From contig NZ_CP141058.1 in assembly GCF_034661175.1 (NCBI RefSeq), positions 558,001 to 622,000 on the forward strand: a stretch of 64,000 nucleotides of DNA, given 5' to 3'. The DNA is from Nocardioides renjunii (GTDB lineage Bacteria; Actinomycetota; Actinomycetes; Propionibacteriales; Nocardioidaceae). Below the pieces are notes generated by a model, which was not told the DNA's origin, did not search any database, and saw only the letters and a list, made by a program, of their open reading frames with translations. This document shows positions 7,167 to 15,422 of the stretch, one piece after another (positions within the stretch are counted from its first letter, which is position 1; each line of letters begins with the position of its first letter). The position numbers and the translations under genes are program-made.

Positions 7167-8540
7167 TCAGGGCCGGTTCGGGCCGGGCAGCAGGCCGCCG
7201 GTCGCGTTGCCGAGGTTGAGGCCGGTGAGCCCGTTGAGCGTGCCGGTCACCTCGCTGATGAGGCCGCCGGTGGCGTCGTCGACGTCGGAGGTCAGGCCGC
7301 CGAGCGCGCCACCGGTGACGCCGTTGAGCTGGCTGGCGAGGTCGCCCGTGGTGCTGGTGACGGTCCCGGTGACCCCCTGCGTGAGCTCCTTGACGCCCTG
7401 GGTGGGGTCGGGCCGGGTGGTCGGCACGCTCTGGGTCGGGATGGGCGCGACGGGGGAGGGCGTCTGCGTCGGCAGCCCCGGCCGGGTGGTCGGGGCCGGT
7501 GTCGTGGGCCCGGTGGTGGGCCCGGTCGTCGCCCCGGGCGTCGGAGCGGTCGTCGGAGCGGTGGTGGTCGCGGTGCCGGGGACGTCGGTCGGCCCGGCCG
7601 GCGGGGGCCCGAGCTCCGGAGGAACCTCGAGGCCCGTGAGGTCCTGGCCCGAGACGGGCGCCGCCTCGAGGGTGGCCTCGTCGGTGTCGAGGCCGGTCAG
7701 CAGGTCGGTGGGCAGGCCGGCGCTCGTGAGCAGGAACTCCGGGGTCGTCGTGATCCCGCCCTCGCAGCCGCCGCAGGCGCTGCTCACCTCGAGGTCGAGG
7801 TCGCTGAGGGTGCGTCCGGCCGCGACGAGGTCCTCGCGGGCGCTGAGCGGCAGCTGGTCCTCGAGCTCCACGAGGCGGTCCATGCTCGTCGCGGTGAACT
7901 CGCGTGCCGCCTCGACGTCCGCCTGCACGTCGGCCTCGGCGCCACCGGCGTCGTAGGCCGTCAGGATGCTGCGGACGCCCTCGCTGGACTGCTGCGTGAA
8001 GTCCTCGAGCGTGTCGGGCACCAGCTGCTCGCGACCTCCCTCGCCGGCAGCGATCTCCTCGATCTCGTCGAGACGTGTGTCGGCCTGCGCCAGCAGGGTG
8101 CGACCACGCGCGGCGTCGTCGTCGGCGAGGCGGACCTCGGCGGACTCGATGCCGCGCTTGACGCCGTAGAGCGACTCGCCGGGCAGCGCGGTCTGGGCCG
8201 CCACCGCCATGGTGGCCGCGGCGCCGACGAGGGCCGCACCGCCGAGCGCCGCGCCGAGGCGGCGCTGGCGGGTGCGCACCGTGGCGGGCATCGCGAGGCG
8301 CGCGGGTGCGGAGGGCCGGGGGACCAGGACGGTGTCGGCCTCGGCCATCAGCCGCTCGCGCAGGGAGCTGACGAACTCTGGACGGGCGGCCACGTCGGGC
8401 ACGGACCGCAGGTCCGAGACGACCCCGAGGAGGTCGGCGTAGCGCGCCGCCTCGTCATCCGTGAGCGGGGTGCCGGGTCGCCGGGAGAGGAGCGCCTCGA
8501 ACTCGTCGGCACGCCGTCGCGCCGCGAAGGGGGCTGTCAT
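7167..8540 (-). CDS. DUF5667 transmembrane protein, probable anti-sigma factor (RsbN-like)
   Basis: 457 residues with three parts. The N-terminal cytoplasmic region (1-90) contains a helical segment resembling anti-sigma interaction domains. One transmembrane helix spans about 95-117. The extracytoplasmic region starts with the DUF5667 signature ALPGESLYGVKRGIE and ends in a long Pro/Thr linker and a Gly/Thr/Leu-rich tail. It lies directly downstream of the ECF sigma gene (79 bp gap), the same order as bldN-rsbN in Streptomyces, where RsbN holds BldN at the membrane. The anti-sigma role here is inferred from context. Confidence 0.75.
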   Translation of the reverse strand: MTAPFAARRRADEFEALLSRRPGTPLTDDEAARYADLLGVVSDLRSVPDVAARPEFVSSLRERLMAEADTVLVPRPSAPARLAMPATVRTRQRRLGAALGGAALVGAAATMAVAAQTALPGESLYGVKRGIESAEVRLADDDAARGRTLLAQADTRLDEIEEIAAGEGGREQLVPDTLEDFTQQSSEGVRSILTAYDAGGAEADVQADVEAAREFTATSMDRLVELEDQLPLSAREDLVAAGRTLSDLDLEVSSACGGCEGGITTTPEFLLTSAGLPTDLLTGLDTDEATLEAAPVSGQDLTGLEVPPELGPPPAGPTDVPGTATTTAPTTAPTPGATTGPTTGPTTPAPTTRPGLPTQTPSPVAPIPTQSVPTTRPDPTQGVKELTQGVTGTVTSTTGDLASQLNGVTGGALGGLTSDVDDATGGLISEVTGTLNGLTGLNLGNATGGLLPGPNRP

Positions 8541-8619
8541 CGGGATCGTCCTGTCTCACTGCTGGTGGTTCCTCCCACACAGACGAACGACCGGGACGAG
8601 GTGCGGGTTACGGGAGAGG

Positions 8620-9444
8620 TCATGAGTCCCTCAACCCCTCGGGCAGGAGCTTGGCGAGGTTGCGGACGCCGCGCAGCTGCAGCTGCTTGACGGCGCCGTC
8701 CGAGCGGTGGAGGGCCAGCGCCGTCTCCGCGATCGAGAGTCCCTGCAGGAAGCGCATGATCAGGCACTCACGCTGCTCGGTGGGCAGCTCGGTGAGGGCC
8801 TTGAGCAGCACCTCGTTGGTGAGCCCGGCGATGACCGTGCCCTCGGGTCCCTCGGTGGCGTCGTCGTGCGGCGTCATGTCCTCGGTCGTCATCTCCAGGC
8901 GGGTGCGTCCGGCCTTGAAGTGATCGGTGGTGAGGTTGCGCGCGATGGTCATCAGCCAGGCGCCGAAGTCCTTGCCCTGCCACCGGAAGCTGTTCATGCT
9001 CCGCAGCGCGCGGAAGAAGGTCTCGGAGGTGAGGTCCTCGGCGAGCACCTGCGAGCGGGTGCGGTGGTAGAGGAACCGGTAGACCGAGGCCTGGTAGTGG
9101 TCGTAGAGGAGCCCGAACGCGTCCTTGTCGCCCGCGCGGGCCAGCTCGACGAGGGCGATCAGCCGCTCGCGCTCGGCCTCGTCGGCCTCGGACGACGTGG
9201 CCTGGTCCTCGTCGCCGACCGGTGCGGAGCCCGCGGTCCACGACCGGCCGGGCACGGCGTCGTCGCCGCCGGGACGGGCGGTGGAGCCCGGTGCGGTGGT
9301 CTCGGACAGCAGCGCGAGCGCCGGGAGCGCACCCGCGGGCGTGGCGGACAGCTGCGGCTGCGGGGCGAGGACGGCGAGGACCGCGCGGCGCAGCGCGTCC
9401 ATGCCTTCGTCGAAGGCATGCTCGAGGTCGCGTGTCGAGCGCAT
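8620..9444 (-). CDS. ECF RNA polymerase sigma factor, BldN-like with N-terminal pro-region
   Basis: 274 residues. Sigma region 2 is at about 95-175 (LLYDHYQASVYRFLYHRT, then AEDLTSETFFRAL and WLMTIARNLTTDH). Region 4 is at about 210-265 (LTELPTEQRECLIMRFLQGL, then the HTH IAETALALHRSDGAVK). The first 90 residues are an extra low-complexity segment rich in Ala, Pro and Ser. Streptomyces BldN likewise carries a pro-sequence of similar length that is removed by proteolysis. ATG at 9444 has GGAGGGGG just upstream. Gene order relative to rex-hem and bS22 matches Streptomyces bldN. Confidence 0.85.
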   Translation of the reverse strand: MRSTRDLEHAFDEGMDALRRAVLAVLAPQPQLSATPAGALPALALLSETTAPGSTARPGGDDAVPGRSWTAGSAPVGDEDQATSSEADEAERERLIALVELARAGDKDAFGLLYDHYQASVYRFLYHRTRSQVLAEDLTSETFFRALRSMNSFRWQGKDFGAWLMTIARNLTTDHFKAGRTRLEMTTEDMTPHDDATEGPEGTVIAGLTNEVLLKALTELPTEQRECLIMRFLQGLSIAETALALHRSDGAVKQLQLRGVRNLAKLLPEGLRDS

Positions 9445-9475
9445 GCAGGTCCCCCTCCCGGTTGCAGCAGTGTCC

Positions 9476-9504
9476 ACGATAAGTGGCCCCCGTGTCCGTG
9501 TGAA
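9476..9504 (-). promoter_or_regulatory. Promoter of the BldN-like sigma gene
   Basis: On the minus strand: -35 TTCACA (9499-9504), 17-nt spacer, -10 TATCGT (9476-9481). This predicts a leader of about 25 nt containing the ribosome binding site. Confidence 0.5.
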
Positions 9505-9550
9505 CCCGTGAGTAACCCGGAGTTGCAGCGCGCGGTGGCCCGATCCCACC

Positions 9551-10438
9551 TCAAGAGGTGGAGTGCCGGCCCCGCAGCCCGATCCCGGCGACGACGGCGC
9601 CCGACACCGCGCCGGCCGTCGCGGCCGCGACCAGCCCCGCCCGTGCCGCCTTGCGCCCGGTGCGGTAGTCGCGGACCCGCCAGCCGGCGGCCCGGGCGTG
9701 GGCGCGCAGGCGCGCGTCCGGGTTGATGGCGCACGGGTCGCCGACGAGCGAGAGCATCGGCAGGTCGTTGCTGGAGTCGGAGTACGCCGAGCAGCGGGCG
9801 AGGTCGAGGCCCTCGCGGGCGGCGAGCGCCTTGACGGCCTCGGCCTTGGCCGGGCCGTGCAGCAGGTCACCGACCAGCCGCCCGGTGTAGACGCCGTCGA
9901 CGTGCTCGGCAACGGTGCCCATCGCGCCGGTGAGGCCGAGCCGGCGGGCGATGACGGCGGCGATCTCGATGGGCGCCGCGGTCACCAGCCAGACCCGCTG
10001 GCCCTCGTCGAGGTGCATCTGGGCCAGGGCGCGGGTGCCCGGCCAGATCCGGTGGGCCATGCCCTCGTCGAAGATCTCCTCGGTCAGCTCCTCGAGCTCG
10101 GCGGTGGTGTGGCCGGCGATGAAGGACAGCGCGGAGTTGCGCGCGTCGGCCACGTGCTCGAGGTCCTCGACGCCGACGACGCGGAAGTAGGCCTGCTTCC
10201 ACGCCGCCGCGGCGATCTCGCGCGTGGTGAAGAACTCGCGCCGGTGCAGGCCTCGCGCGAGGTGGAAGATGCTGGCGCCCTGCATGATCGTGTTGTCGAC
10301 GTCGAAGAACGCCGCGGCGCCCGGGTCGGTCGGGGTGGTGAGGGCGTTCTCGACCTCCGCGGACGCCGCCGCGGCCTCGCCCGCGAGCGCCGATCGCTGC
10401 TGCAGGTCGAGCCGGCGGGAGCGCTCGGATCGGGTCAT
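9551..10438 (-). CDS. HAD-superfamily phosphatase, subclass IB (SerB1-like)
   Basis: 295 residues. The nucleophile motif DVDNT is at 46-50, a Thr/Ser motif lies in [10 protein letters not shown], the conserved lysine in GPAKAEAVK, and the acidic metal motif in [11 protein letters not shown]. Together these define a HAD-IB phosphotransferase. The C-terminus has a Gly/Ala-rich hydrophobic stretch that may anchor it to the membrane. Mycobacterial Rv0505c (serB1) is in the equivalent place, but phosphoserine specificity is not assured. ATG at 10438 follows a TACGCT box by 6 nt; longer upstream starts are unlikely. Confidence 0.85.
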   Translation of the reverse strand: MTRSERSRRLDLQQRSALAGEAAAASAEVENALTTPTDPGAAAFFDVDNTIMQGASIFHLARGLHRREFFTTREIAAAAWKQAYFRVVGVEDLEHVADARNSALSFIAGHTTAELEELTEEIFDEGMAHRIWPGTRALAQMHLDEGQRVWLVTAAPIEIAAVIARRLGLTGAMGTVAEHVDGVYTGRLVGDLLHGPAKAEAVKALAAREGLDLARCSAYSDSSNDLPMLSLVGDPCAINPDARLRAHARAAGWRVRDYRTGRKAARAGLVAAATAGAVSGAVVAGIGLRGRHSTS

Positions 10439-10444
10439 CGCGTC

Positions 10445-10450
10445 AGCGTA
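10445..10450 (-). promoter_or_regulatory. -10 box for leaderless HAD phosphatase gene
   Basis: TACGCT on the minus strand, 6 nt before ATG at 10438. The 31-bp gap to the divergent ligase gene must hold both promoters. Confidence 0.45.
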
Positions 10451-10469
10451 GCTGTGGAAGGATCGCGGC

Positions 10470-12026
10470 ATGCCGCGCAACGACGTCTCCGCCCTGGTGG
10501 CCGAGGCCGCCGCGGACGTCCCCGACCGGCGGGCCCTCGTCGAGGGCGGCGGCCGGTCGCTGACGTGGGCCGGTCTCGAGGACGAGGTGGCCCGGATCGC
10601 CACCGGTCTCGGTGCGCGCGACATCCGCGCCGGGCAGCGCGTGATGATCGTGGTGGGCAACCGCATCGAGTTCGTCACGACCTACCTCGGCGTGCTGCGC
10701 GCCCAGGCCGTCGCCGTGCCGGTCGACCCGCGCTCCACCGCCGACGAGGTGGCGCGGATGGTCGCCGACTCCGGCGCGCGCCTGGTGGTGGTCGACGAGT
10801 CCGCGGTCGAGGTCGTCCGCGCCGCCCTGTCCGGCCTGTCCGGGCTCGGCGCGACCGCCGCGCCCACCGTCGTGGTGACCGGCACAGAGCCCGCGGAGGG
10901 GGAGCTCGCGCTCGCCGACCTGCGCGCGGACGTCGTACGCCCCGTCCCCCCGCTGCCGGACCCCGAGAAGCTGGCGGCGCTGCTCTACACCGGCGGCACG
11001 TCGGGCCGTCCGCGGGCGGCGATGCTGAGCCACCGCGCCCTGCTCGCCAACATCGAGCAGGTCGCCGCCGTGGAGCCGCCGATGATGCACGGCGACGACG
11101 TCGTCCTCGGCGCGCTCCCGCTCTTCCACGTCTACGGGCTCAACGCGGTCCTCGGCGGCGTCCTGCAGCACCGTGCCCGGCTGCTCCTCGTCGAGCACTT
11201 CGAGCCGCAGGCCGTGCTGGACCTCATCGAGGACGAGGCGTGCAGCGTGGTGCCCGTCGCACCGCCCGTCTTCGCGCACTGGCTGCCCGACGAGCACCTC
11301 GCGGAGCGGATGGGCCCCGTCCGGCTGGTGCTGTCGGGGTCCGCGCCGCTCGCGGCGGAGGTCGTCGAGCAGTTCACGGCGACCACCGGCGTCCCGGTCC
11401 ACCAGGGCTACGGGCTGACCGAGGCGGCGCCCGTCGTGACGAGCACCCTGTGCAGCAACCCGCCGCAGCCCGGCTCGGTCGGCGCCGCCCTGCCGGGCAT
11501 CGAGCTGCGGCTGGTCGACGAGAGCCGCGGCCGGGTCGCGACCGAGGACCCGGGCGAGATCCAGGTGCGCGGCGACAACCTGTTCAGCGGCTACTGGCCC
11601 GACGGGGCCGACGGCCCGGACGAGGACGGCTGGTTCCGCACCGGCGACGTCGGCTTCCTCGACGCCAGCGGCGACCTCTTCCTCGTCGACCGCGTCGAGG
11701 AGCTGGTGCTCGTCAGCGGCTTCCACGTCTACCCGTCCGAGGTGGAGGACGTGCTGCGCGAGGTGGACGGCGTCCTCGACGCGGCCGTCGTCGGTGCCCC
11801 CGACGCCGACACCGGCGAGTCGGTCGTCGCCTACGTCGTCGCCAGCGGCGACTCCTCCGGCGTCGAGGAGGCGGTCCGCGCCCACGCCGCCGAGCGGCTG
11901 GCCCGCTTCAAGCAGCCGGCGCGGATCGAGGTCGTCGACACCCTGCCGCTCACCGTGACGGGCCGGGTCCAGAAGGGACGGCTCCGCGGGCTGGAGCGGC
12001 GCCGCGTCCTGGGGCTGCTCGAGTGA
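10470..12026 (+). CDS. AMP-binding acyl-CoA ligase-like enzyme with altered A10 lysine
   Basis: 518-residue ANL-superfamily adenylating enzyme. The P-loop A3 reads [15 protein letters not shown] (about 171-185), A5 is [10 protein letters not shown]7 is GWFRTGDVG and A8 is [17 protein letters not shown]. The C-terminal A10 motif is [12 protein letters not shown]. The lysine that normally follows the Gly and catalyses adenylation is arginine here (R499), with a lysine three residues on (K502). Start ATG at 10470 with GAAGGAT upstream. It overlaps the glutaredoxin gene by GTGA. A fatty or carboxylic acid substrate is likely but unidentified. Confidence 0.85.
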   Translation: MPRNDVSALVAEAAADVPDRRALVEGGGRSLTWAGLEDEVARIATGLGARDIRAGQRVMIVVGNRIEFVTTYLGVLRAQAVAVPVDPRSTADEVARMVADSGARLVVVDESAVEVVRAALSGLSGLGATAAPTVVVTGTEPAEGELALADLRADVVRPVPPLPDPEKLAALLYTGGTSGRPRAAMLSHRALLANIEQVAAVEPPMMHGDDVVLGALPLFHVYGLNAVLGGVLQHRARLLLVEHFEPQAVLDLIEDEACSVVPVAPPVFAHWLPDEHLAERMGPVRLVLSGSAPLAAEVVEQFTATTGVPVHQGYGLTEAAPVVTSTLCSNPPQPGSVGAALPGIELRLVDESRGRVATEDPGEIQVRGDNLFSGYWPDGADGPDEDGWFRTGDVGFLDASGDLFLVDRVEELVLVSGFHVYPSEVEDVLREVDGVLDAAVVGAPDADTGESVVAYVVASGDSSGVEEAVRAHAAERLARFKQPARIEVVDTLPLTVTGRVQKGRLRGLERRRVLGLLE

Positions 12027-12277
12027 CCGCCACGCCGGCCCCGGCCCGGGTCACCCTCTACTCCCGGCAGGGCTGCCACCTGTGCGACGACGCACGGGTG
12101 GTGGTCGCGGCCGTGTGCGCGGACCTGGGGGAGTCCTTCGACGAGGTCGACATCGACGCCGACCCCGACCTCGTCGACCGCTTCGGCGACGAGGTCCCGG
12201 TGACGTTCGTCGACGGGCGCCAGCACGACTTCTGGCGCGTCGACGAGGCGCGCCTGCGGGCCGCGCTCGGCTCCTGA
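12023..12277 (+). CDS. Glutaredoxin-family thiol protein
   Basis: 84 residues with a thioredoxin-fold redox site CHLC in YSRQGCHLCDD near the N-terminus, and the cis-proline strand EVPVTFVDG. It matches the DUF836/glutaredoxin-2-like group, whose M. tuberculosis member Rv0508 lies just upstream of hemA as here. GTG start overlaps the ligase stop codon (GTGA), so translation is coupled. Likely a cytosolic dithiol reductase; the partner is unknown. Confidence 0.88.
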   Translation: MTATPAPARVTLYSRQGCHLCDDARVVVAAVCADLGESFDEVDIDADPDLVDRFGDEVPVTFVDGRQHDFWRVDEARLRAALGS

Positions 12278-12312
12278 GGGAAGGCGACCGCCCGGCTGCG
12301 CGTTGCACCGAC

Positions 12313-13281
12313 GTGAGGCTCTCCCTGCTCGACCGCTCGCGGACGCGCCTCGGCGCGCCCGATGCCGAGGCGATCGGGGCGACGGTGGCCCGCGCCGTGC
12401 ACGCGGAGCAGGTCGGCTACGACCGCTACTGGGTCGCCGAGCACCACGGGGTGCCGGGCATCGCCTCCGGGACGCCCGCCGTGCTCCTCGCCGCGATCGG
12501 CGCGCGGACCTCCCGCATCAGGATCGGCTCCGGCGGCGTCATGCTGCCCCTGCACCAGCCGGTGGTCGTCGCCGAGCAGTTCCTCGTGCTCGACGCCCTG
12601 CACCCGGGACGGGTCGACCTCGGGATCGGGCGGTCGCTCGGGTTCACGCCGCCCGTGCGCCGAGCGCTGCGGCGCGAGCTCGACGCCGTGGACACCTTCG
12701 AGGAGGACCTCGCCGAGCTGCGTCGCTACCTCGAGGGCACGGCCGAGGTGACGGTGCGGCCCGTCACCGGTCGGCCGGTGCCGGTGCACCTCCTCGCCAC
12801 CGGGCGCGGGCTCGAGGCCGCCGCTCGTCTCGGGCTGCCCGTCGTCGTCGGCGGACCCGTCCTCGACTCCGACGAGCTGCCGGAGGCGCTGGCCCGCTAC
12901 CGCCGCGGGTTCCGTCCGCACGGGGACAGCGCTCCGCGCGTGACGATCTCGCTGGACGCGCTCGTCGCGGACGACGACGCCACCGCGCGCGAGCTCGCCC
13001 TGCCCGAGGCGTACGCGATGGCGGTGTCGCGCCAGACCGGCGAGTTCCCGCCGCTCGAAGGCGTGGCCGCGATCCGCAGCTCGCCGTGGCCGAGCCAGGT
13101 GGAGCGCCGCGTCGAGGCGTCGCTGGACCGGGCCGTGGCGGGGAGCCCCGCGACCGTGCGGCGCCGCCTCGAGGCGCTGGTCGCGCGGACCGGCGCCGAC
13201 GAGCTGCTGGCGAGCGCCTCGACCCACGACCGAGACGCCCTGCTCGCCTCGGACCGGATGCTCGCCGAGCTCCTGCGATGA
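12313..13281 (+). CDS. LLM-class (luciferase-like) flavin-dependent oxidoreductase
   Basis: 322-residue TIM-barrel monooxygenase of the bacterial luciferase family. The N-terminal strand RLSLLDRSR, the signature YDRYWVAEHHGVPG and the block PGRVDLGIGRSLGF are typical of the group annotated as MsnO8/LLM oxidoreductases using FMNH2 or F420. GTG at 12313 gives the usual N-terminus; no clear Shine-Dalgarno is seen close by. It is separated by 35 bp from the glutaredoxin gene and may be in the same transcript. Substrate unknown. Confidence 0.85.
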   Translation: MRLSLLDRSRTRLGAPDAEAIGATVARAVHAEQVGYDRYWVAEHHGVPGIASGTPAVLLAAIGARTSRIRIGSGGVMLPLHQPVVVAEQFLVLDALHPGRVDLGIGRSLGFTPPVRRALRRELDAVDTFEEDLAELRRYLEGTAEVTVRPVTGRPVPVHLLATGRGLEAAARLGLPVVVGGPVLDSDELPEALARYRRGFRPHGDSAPRVTISLDALVADDDATARELALPEAYAMAVSRQTGEFPPLEGVAAIRSSPWPSQVERRVEASLDRAVAGSPATVRRRLEALVARTGADELLASASTHDRDALLASDRMLAELLR

Positions 13282-13388
13282 GGGTCGCGACGGGTCGCGT
13301 TACGCCTCCTCGGACCCTCCGCGCAAATCGCGGGAACCCCCGCCGCAGGTGGGTCTTCTCACATGTGCTAGGCCACGCTCGGCTCGTT

Positions 13389-13417
13389 TTGTTCTCCCGT
13401 TCACAAACTCCTACAGT
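13389..13417 (+). promoter_or_regulatory. Promoter of the rex-hem operon
   Basis: -35 TTGTTC (13389-13394), 17-nt spacer, -10 TACAGT (13412-13417). The predicted transcription start is near 13424, about 40 nt before the rex GTG. The Rex operator overlaps the -35 box and spacer, consistent with repression by blocking polymerase. Confidence 0.65.
13390..13405 (+). promoter_or_regulatory. Rex operator (ROP) at its own promoter
   Basis: TGTTCTCCCGTTCACA. The right half CGTTCACA is a perfect match to the known actinobacterial site TGTGAACGCGTTCACA. The left half keeps TGT and a C. Autoregulation of rex through such a site is established in Streptomyces. Confidence 0.65.
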
Positions 13418-13464
13418 GGCGGAGTCAGGCGATTCCCGTCACCTGGCTGGAAAGAAGCAGCGCT

Positions 13465-14139
13465 GTGACTGCACGGACCCCCGACTCTGCCCGGGACATC
13501 CCCGAGGCGACCGTCGCCAGGCTTCCCGTGTACCTGCGTGCCCTCATCGGCCTCGCCGAGGACGGGACCACCACCTGCTCCAGCGAGGAGCTCGCCGCCT
13601 CCGCCGGCGTCAACAGCGCCAAGCTCCGCAAGGACCTGTCCTACCTCGGCAGCTACGGCACCCGCGGTGTCGGCTACGACGTGGAGTACCTGCGCTACCA
13701 GATCGCCCGCGAGATCGGCGTGACCCAGGACTGGCCCGTGGTCATCGTGGGCATCGGCAACCTCGGCCACGCCCTCGCCAACTACTCCGGCTTCCGCAGC
13801 CGCGGCTTCCGGGTCGTGGCGCTGCTCGACGCCGACCCCGCACGGCACGCCGAGGTCGTGGCCGGCCTCGACGTCCGCTCCTTCGAGGACCTCGAGTCCA
13901 TCGTCGCCGAGCACGCCGTCGCCATCGGCGTGATCGCCACCCCGGCGGTCGCCGCGCAGTCCGTGGCGGACCGGATGGTCGCGTGCGGCATCACCAGCAT
14001 CCTCAACTTCGCGCCGACCGTCCTGTCGGTGCCCGACGGCGTCGACGTGCGCAAGGTGGACCTGTCCATCGAGCTGCAGATCCTCGCCTACCACGAGCAG
14101 CGGAAGGCGATCGTGCCCGGATCGGAGAGTGTCTCGTGA
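13465..14139 (+). CDS. rex: Redox-sensing transcriptional repressor Rex
   Basis: 224-residue dimeric repressor that senses the NADH/NAD+ ratio. The N-terminal winged helix (about 10-85) has the conserved stretch VNSAKLRKDLSYLGSYGTRG. The Rossmann domain carries VGIGNLGHAL for NADH binding. The C-terminal swapped helix ends in QILAYHEQR. GTG start at 13465 with GGAAAGAAG upstream. It is the first gene of the heme operon and overlaps hemA by GTGA. In Streptomyces, Rex controls its own operon, cydABCD and nuo. NADH release of DNA binding is known for the family. Confidence 0.97.
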   Translation: MTARTPDSARDIPEATVARLPVYLRALIGLAEDGTTTCSSEELAASAGVNSAKLRKDLSYLGSYGTRGVGYDVEYLRYQIAREIGVTQDWPVVIVGIGNLGHALANYSGFRSRGFRVVALLDADPARHAEVVAGLDVRSFEDLESIVAEHAVAIGVIATPAVAAQSVADRMVACGITSILNFAPTVLSVPDGVDVRKVDLSIELQILAYHEQRKAIVPGSESVS

Positions 14140-15422
14140 GCGTCCTCGTGGTGGGGATCTCCCACAAGTCCGCGCCGGTGGAGCTGCTGGAGCGGCTCGC
14201 CCTCGACGGCGACGGCACGACCAAGCTGATCGCCGACGTGATGGGCGGCGAGCACGTCACCGAGGCGACCGCGATCGTCACCTGCAACCGGCTCGAGGTC
14301 TACGCCGAGGTCGACCGCTTCCACGGCTCCGTCGAGGCCCTGTCCGGCCTCCTCGTCGAGCGGGCCGGCCAGCCCACCGAGGCCCTCCTGCCGCACCTCT
14401 ACGTCCACTACGACGAGGGCGCGGTGTCCCACCTCTTCCAGGTCGCCGCCGGCCTCGACTCGATGGTCGTCGGCGAGGGCCAGATCCTGGGCCAGACGCG
14501 CGACGCCCTGCGCGTCGGCCAGGAGCACGGCACCGTCGGCCCGGCGCTCAACACGCTCTTCCAGCAGGCCCTGCGCGTCGGCAAGCGCGCCCACGCCGAG
14601 ACCGACATCGACCGCGCGGCCCCGTCGCTGGTCAGCGCCGCGCTCGAGCGCAGCGCCGTGGCCGTCGCCGGTGCGCGCGTCGTCGTGATCGGTGCCGGCG
14701 CGATGGCGTCCCTCGCCGTCGCCCACCTCGCGCGGGGCGGCGCCGGCACCATCACGGTGCTCAACCGCACCTCCGCCAACGCCGACCGCCTCGCCGACGA
14801 GTACGGCGCCACGTCGCTGCCGCTGTCCGCGCTGGGCGCCCAGCTGGCCGAGGCCGACCTCGTCGTCTCCTGCACCGGGGCGCCAGAGCCGCTGGTGCGG
14901 CTCTCCGACGTGGTCACCGCCCGCGGCAGCAGCGACCGGCCGCTGACCGTCATCGACCTCGCGCTGCCCCACGACGTCGACCCCGCCCTCGGCGAGCTGC
15001 CGGGCGTCGAGCTGATCAACCTCGCCGGCCTCGCCGACGAGCTGCGCGGTCTCGAGGCCACTGCCGGTGTCGACGACGTACGCACCATCGTCGGGCAGGA
15101 GATCGCCGCCTTCCTCGCCGTCCGGCGGCAGGCGAGCGTCACGCCCACCGTGGTCGCGCTGCGCTCGATGGCGACCACGGTGGTCGACGCCGAGATGCAG
15201 CGCCTCGCCGCCCGCCTGCCCGAGATCGACGACGCCACCCGCGCCGAGGTGCTGCAGACCGTGCGCCGGGTCGCCGACAAGCTCCTCCACGAGCCGACTG
15301 TGCGGGTCAAGGAGCTCGCGGACGCCGAGCCGGCCGTCTCCTACACCGCCGCGCTGGCCGAGCTGTTCCGCCTCGACCCGCAGGCCGTGGACCGGATGAC
15401 GCGGGCGGAGGGCAAGCCGTGA
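14136..15422 (+). CDS. hemA: Glutamyl-tRNA reductase
   Basis: First committed step of C5-pathway heme synthesis: NADPH reduction of glutamyl-tRNA(Glu) to glutamate-1-semialdehyde. The catalytic cysteine is C50 in VTCNRLEVY. The substrate block HLFQVAAGLDSMVVGEGQIL and the NADPH-binding VVIGAGAMASLA are present. The C-terminal helical dimerisation domain is complete (428 residues). The product is used by HemL (20572-21900). Couplings are GTGA with rex and GTGA with hemC. Rex control is likely through the shared promoter. Confidence 0.97.
   Translation: MSVLVVGISHKSAPVELLERLALDGDGTTKLIADVMGGEHVTEATAIVTCNRLEVYAEVDRFHGSVEALSGLLVERAGQPTEALLPHLYVHYDEGAVSHLFQVAAGLDSMVVGEGQILGQTRDALRVGQEHGTVGPALNTLFQQALRVGKRAHAETDIDRAAPSLVSAALERSAVAVAGARVVVIGAGAMASLAVAHLARGGAGTITVLNRTSANADRLADEYGATSLPLSALGAQLAEADLVVSCTGAPEPLVRLSDVVTARGSSDRPLTVIDLALPHDVDPALGELPGVELINLAGLADELRGLEATAGVDDVRTIVGQEIAAFLAVRRQASVTPTVVALRSMATTVVDAEMQRLAARLPEIDDATRAEVLQTVRRVADKLLHEPTVRVKELADAEPAVSYTAALAELFRLDPQAVDRMTRAEGKP

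Noticed and set aside
7420..7600. GT-rich direct repeats in the DUF5667 gene
   Set aside because: These are the coding sequence of a Pro/Thr linker, not a separate repeat element.
9499..9505. TGTGAAC as a Rex half-site upstream of the BldN-like gene
   Set aside because: The other half (CGTGAGTA) does not match, and on the minus strand the same bases form the -35 box TTCACA at correct spacing from TATCGT.
9445..9912. Extension of the sigma factor gene to an upstream start at 9912
   Set aside because: The longer frame runs through the HAD phosphatase gene, and the promoter and ribosome site both lie at 9444-9504.
10439..10678. Upstream in-frame extension of the HAD phosphatase gene to 10678
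   Set aside because: It would overlap the divergent ligase gene and encodes Arg/Ser-rich low-complexity sequence; the -10 box is at 10445-10450.
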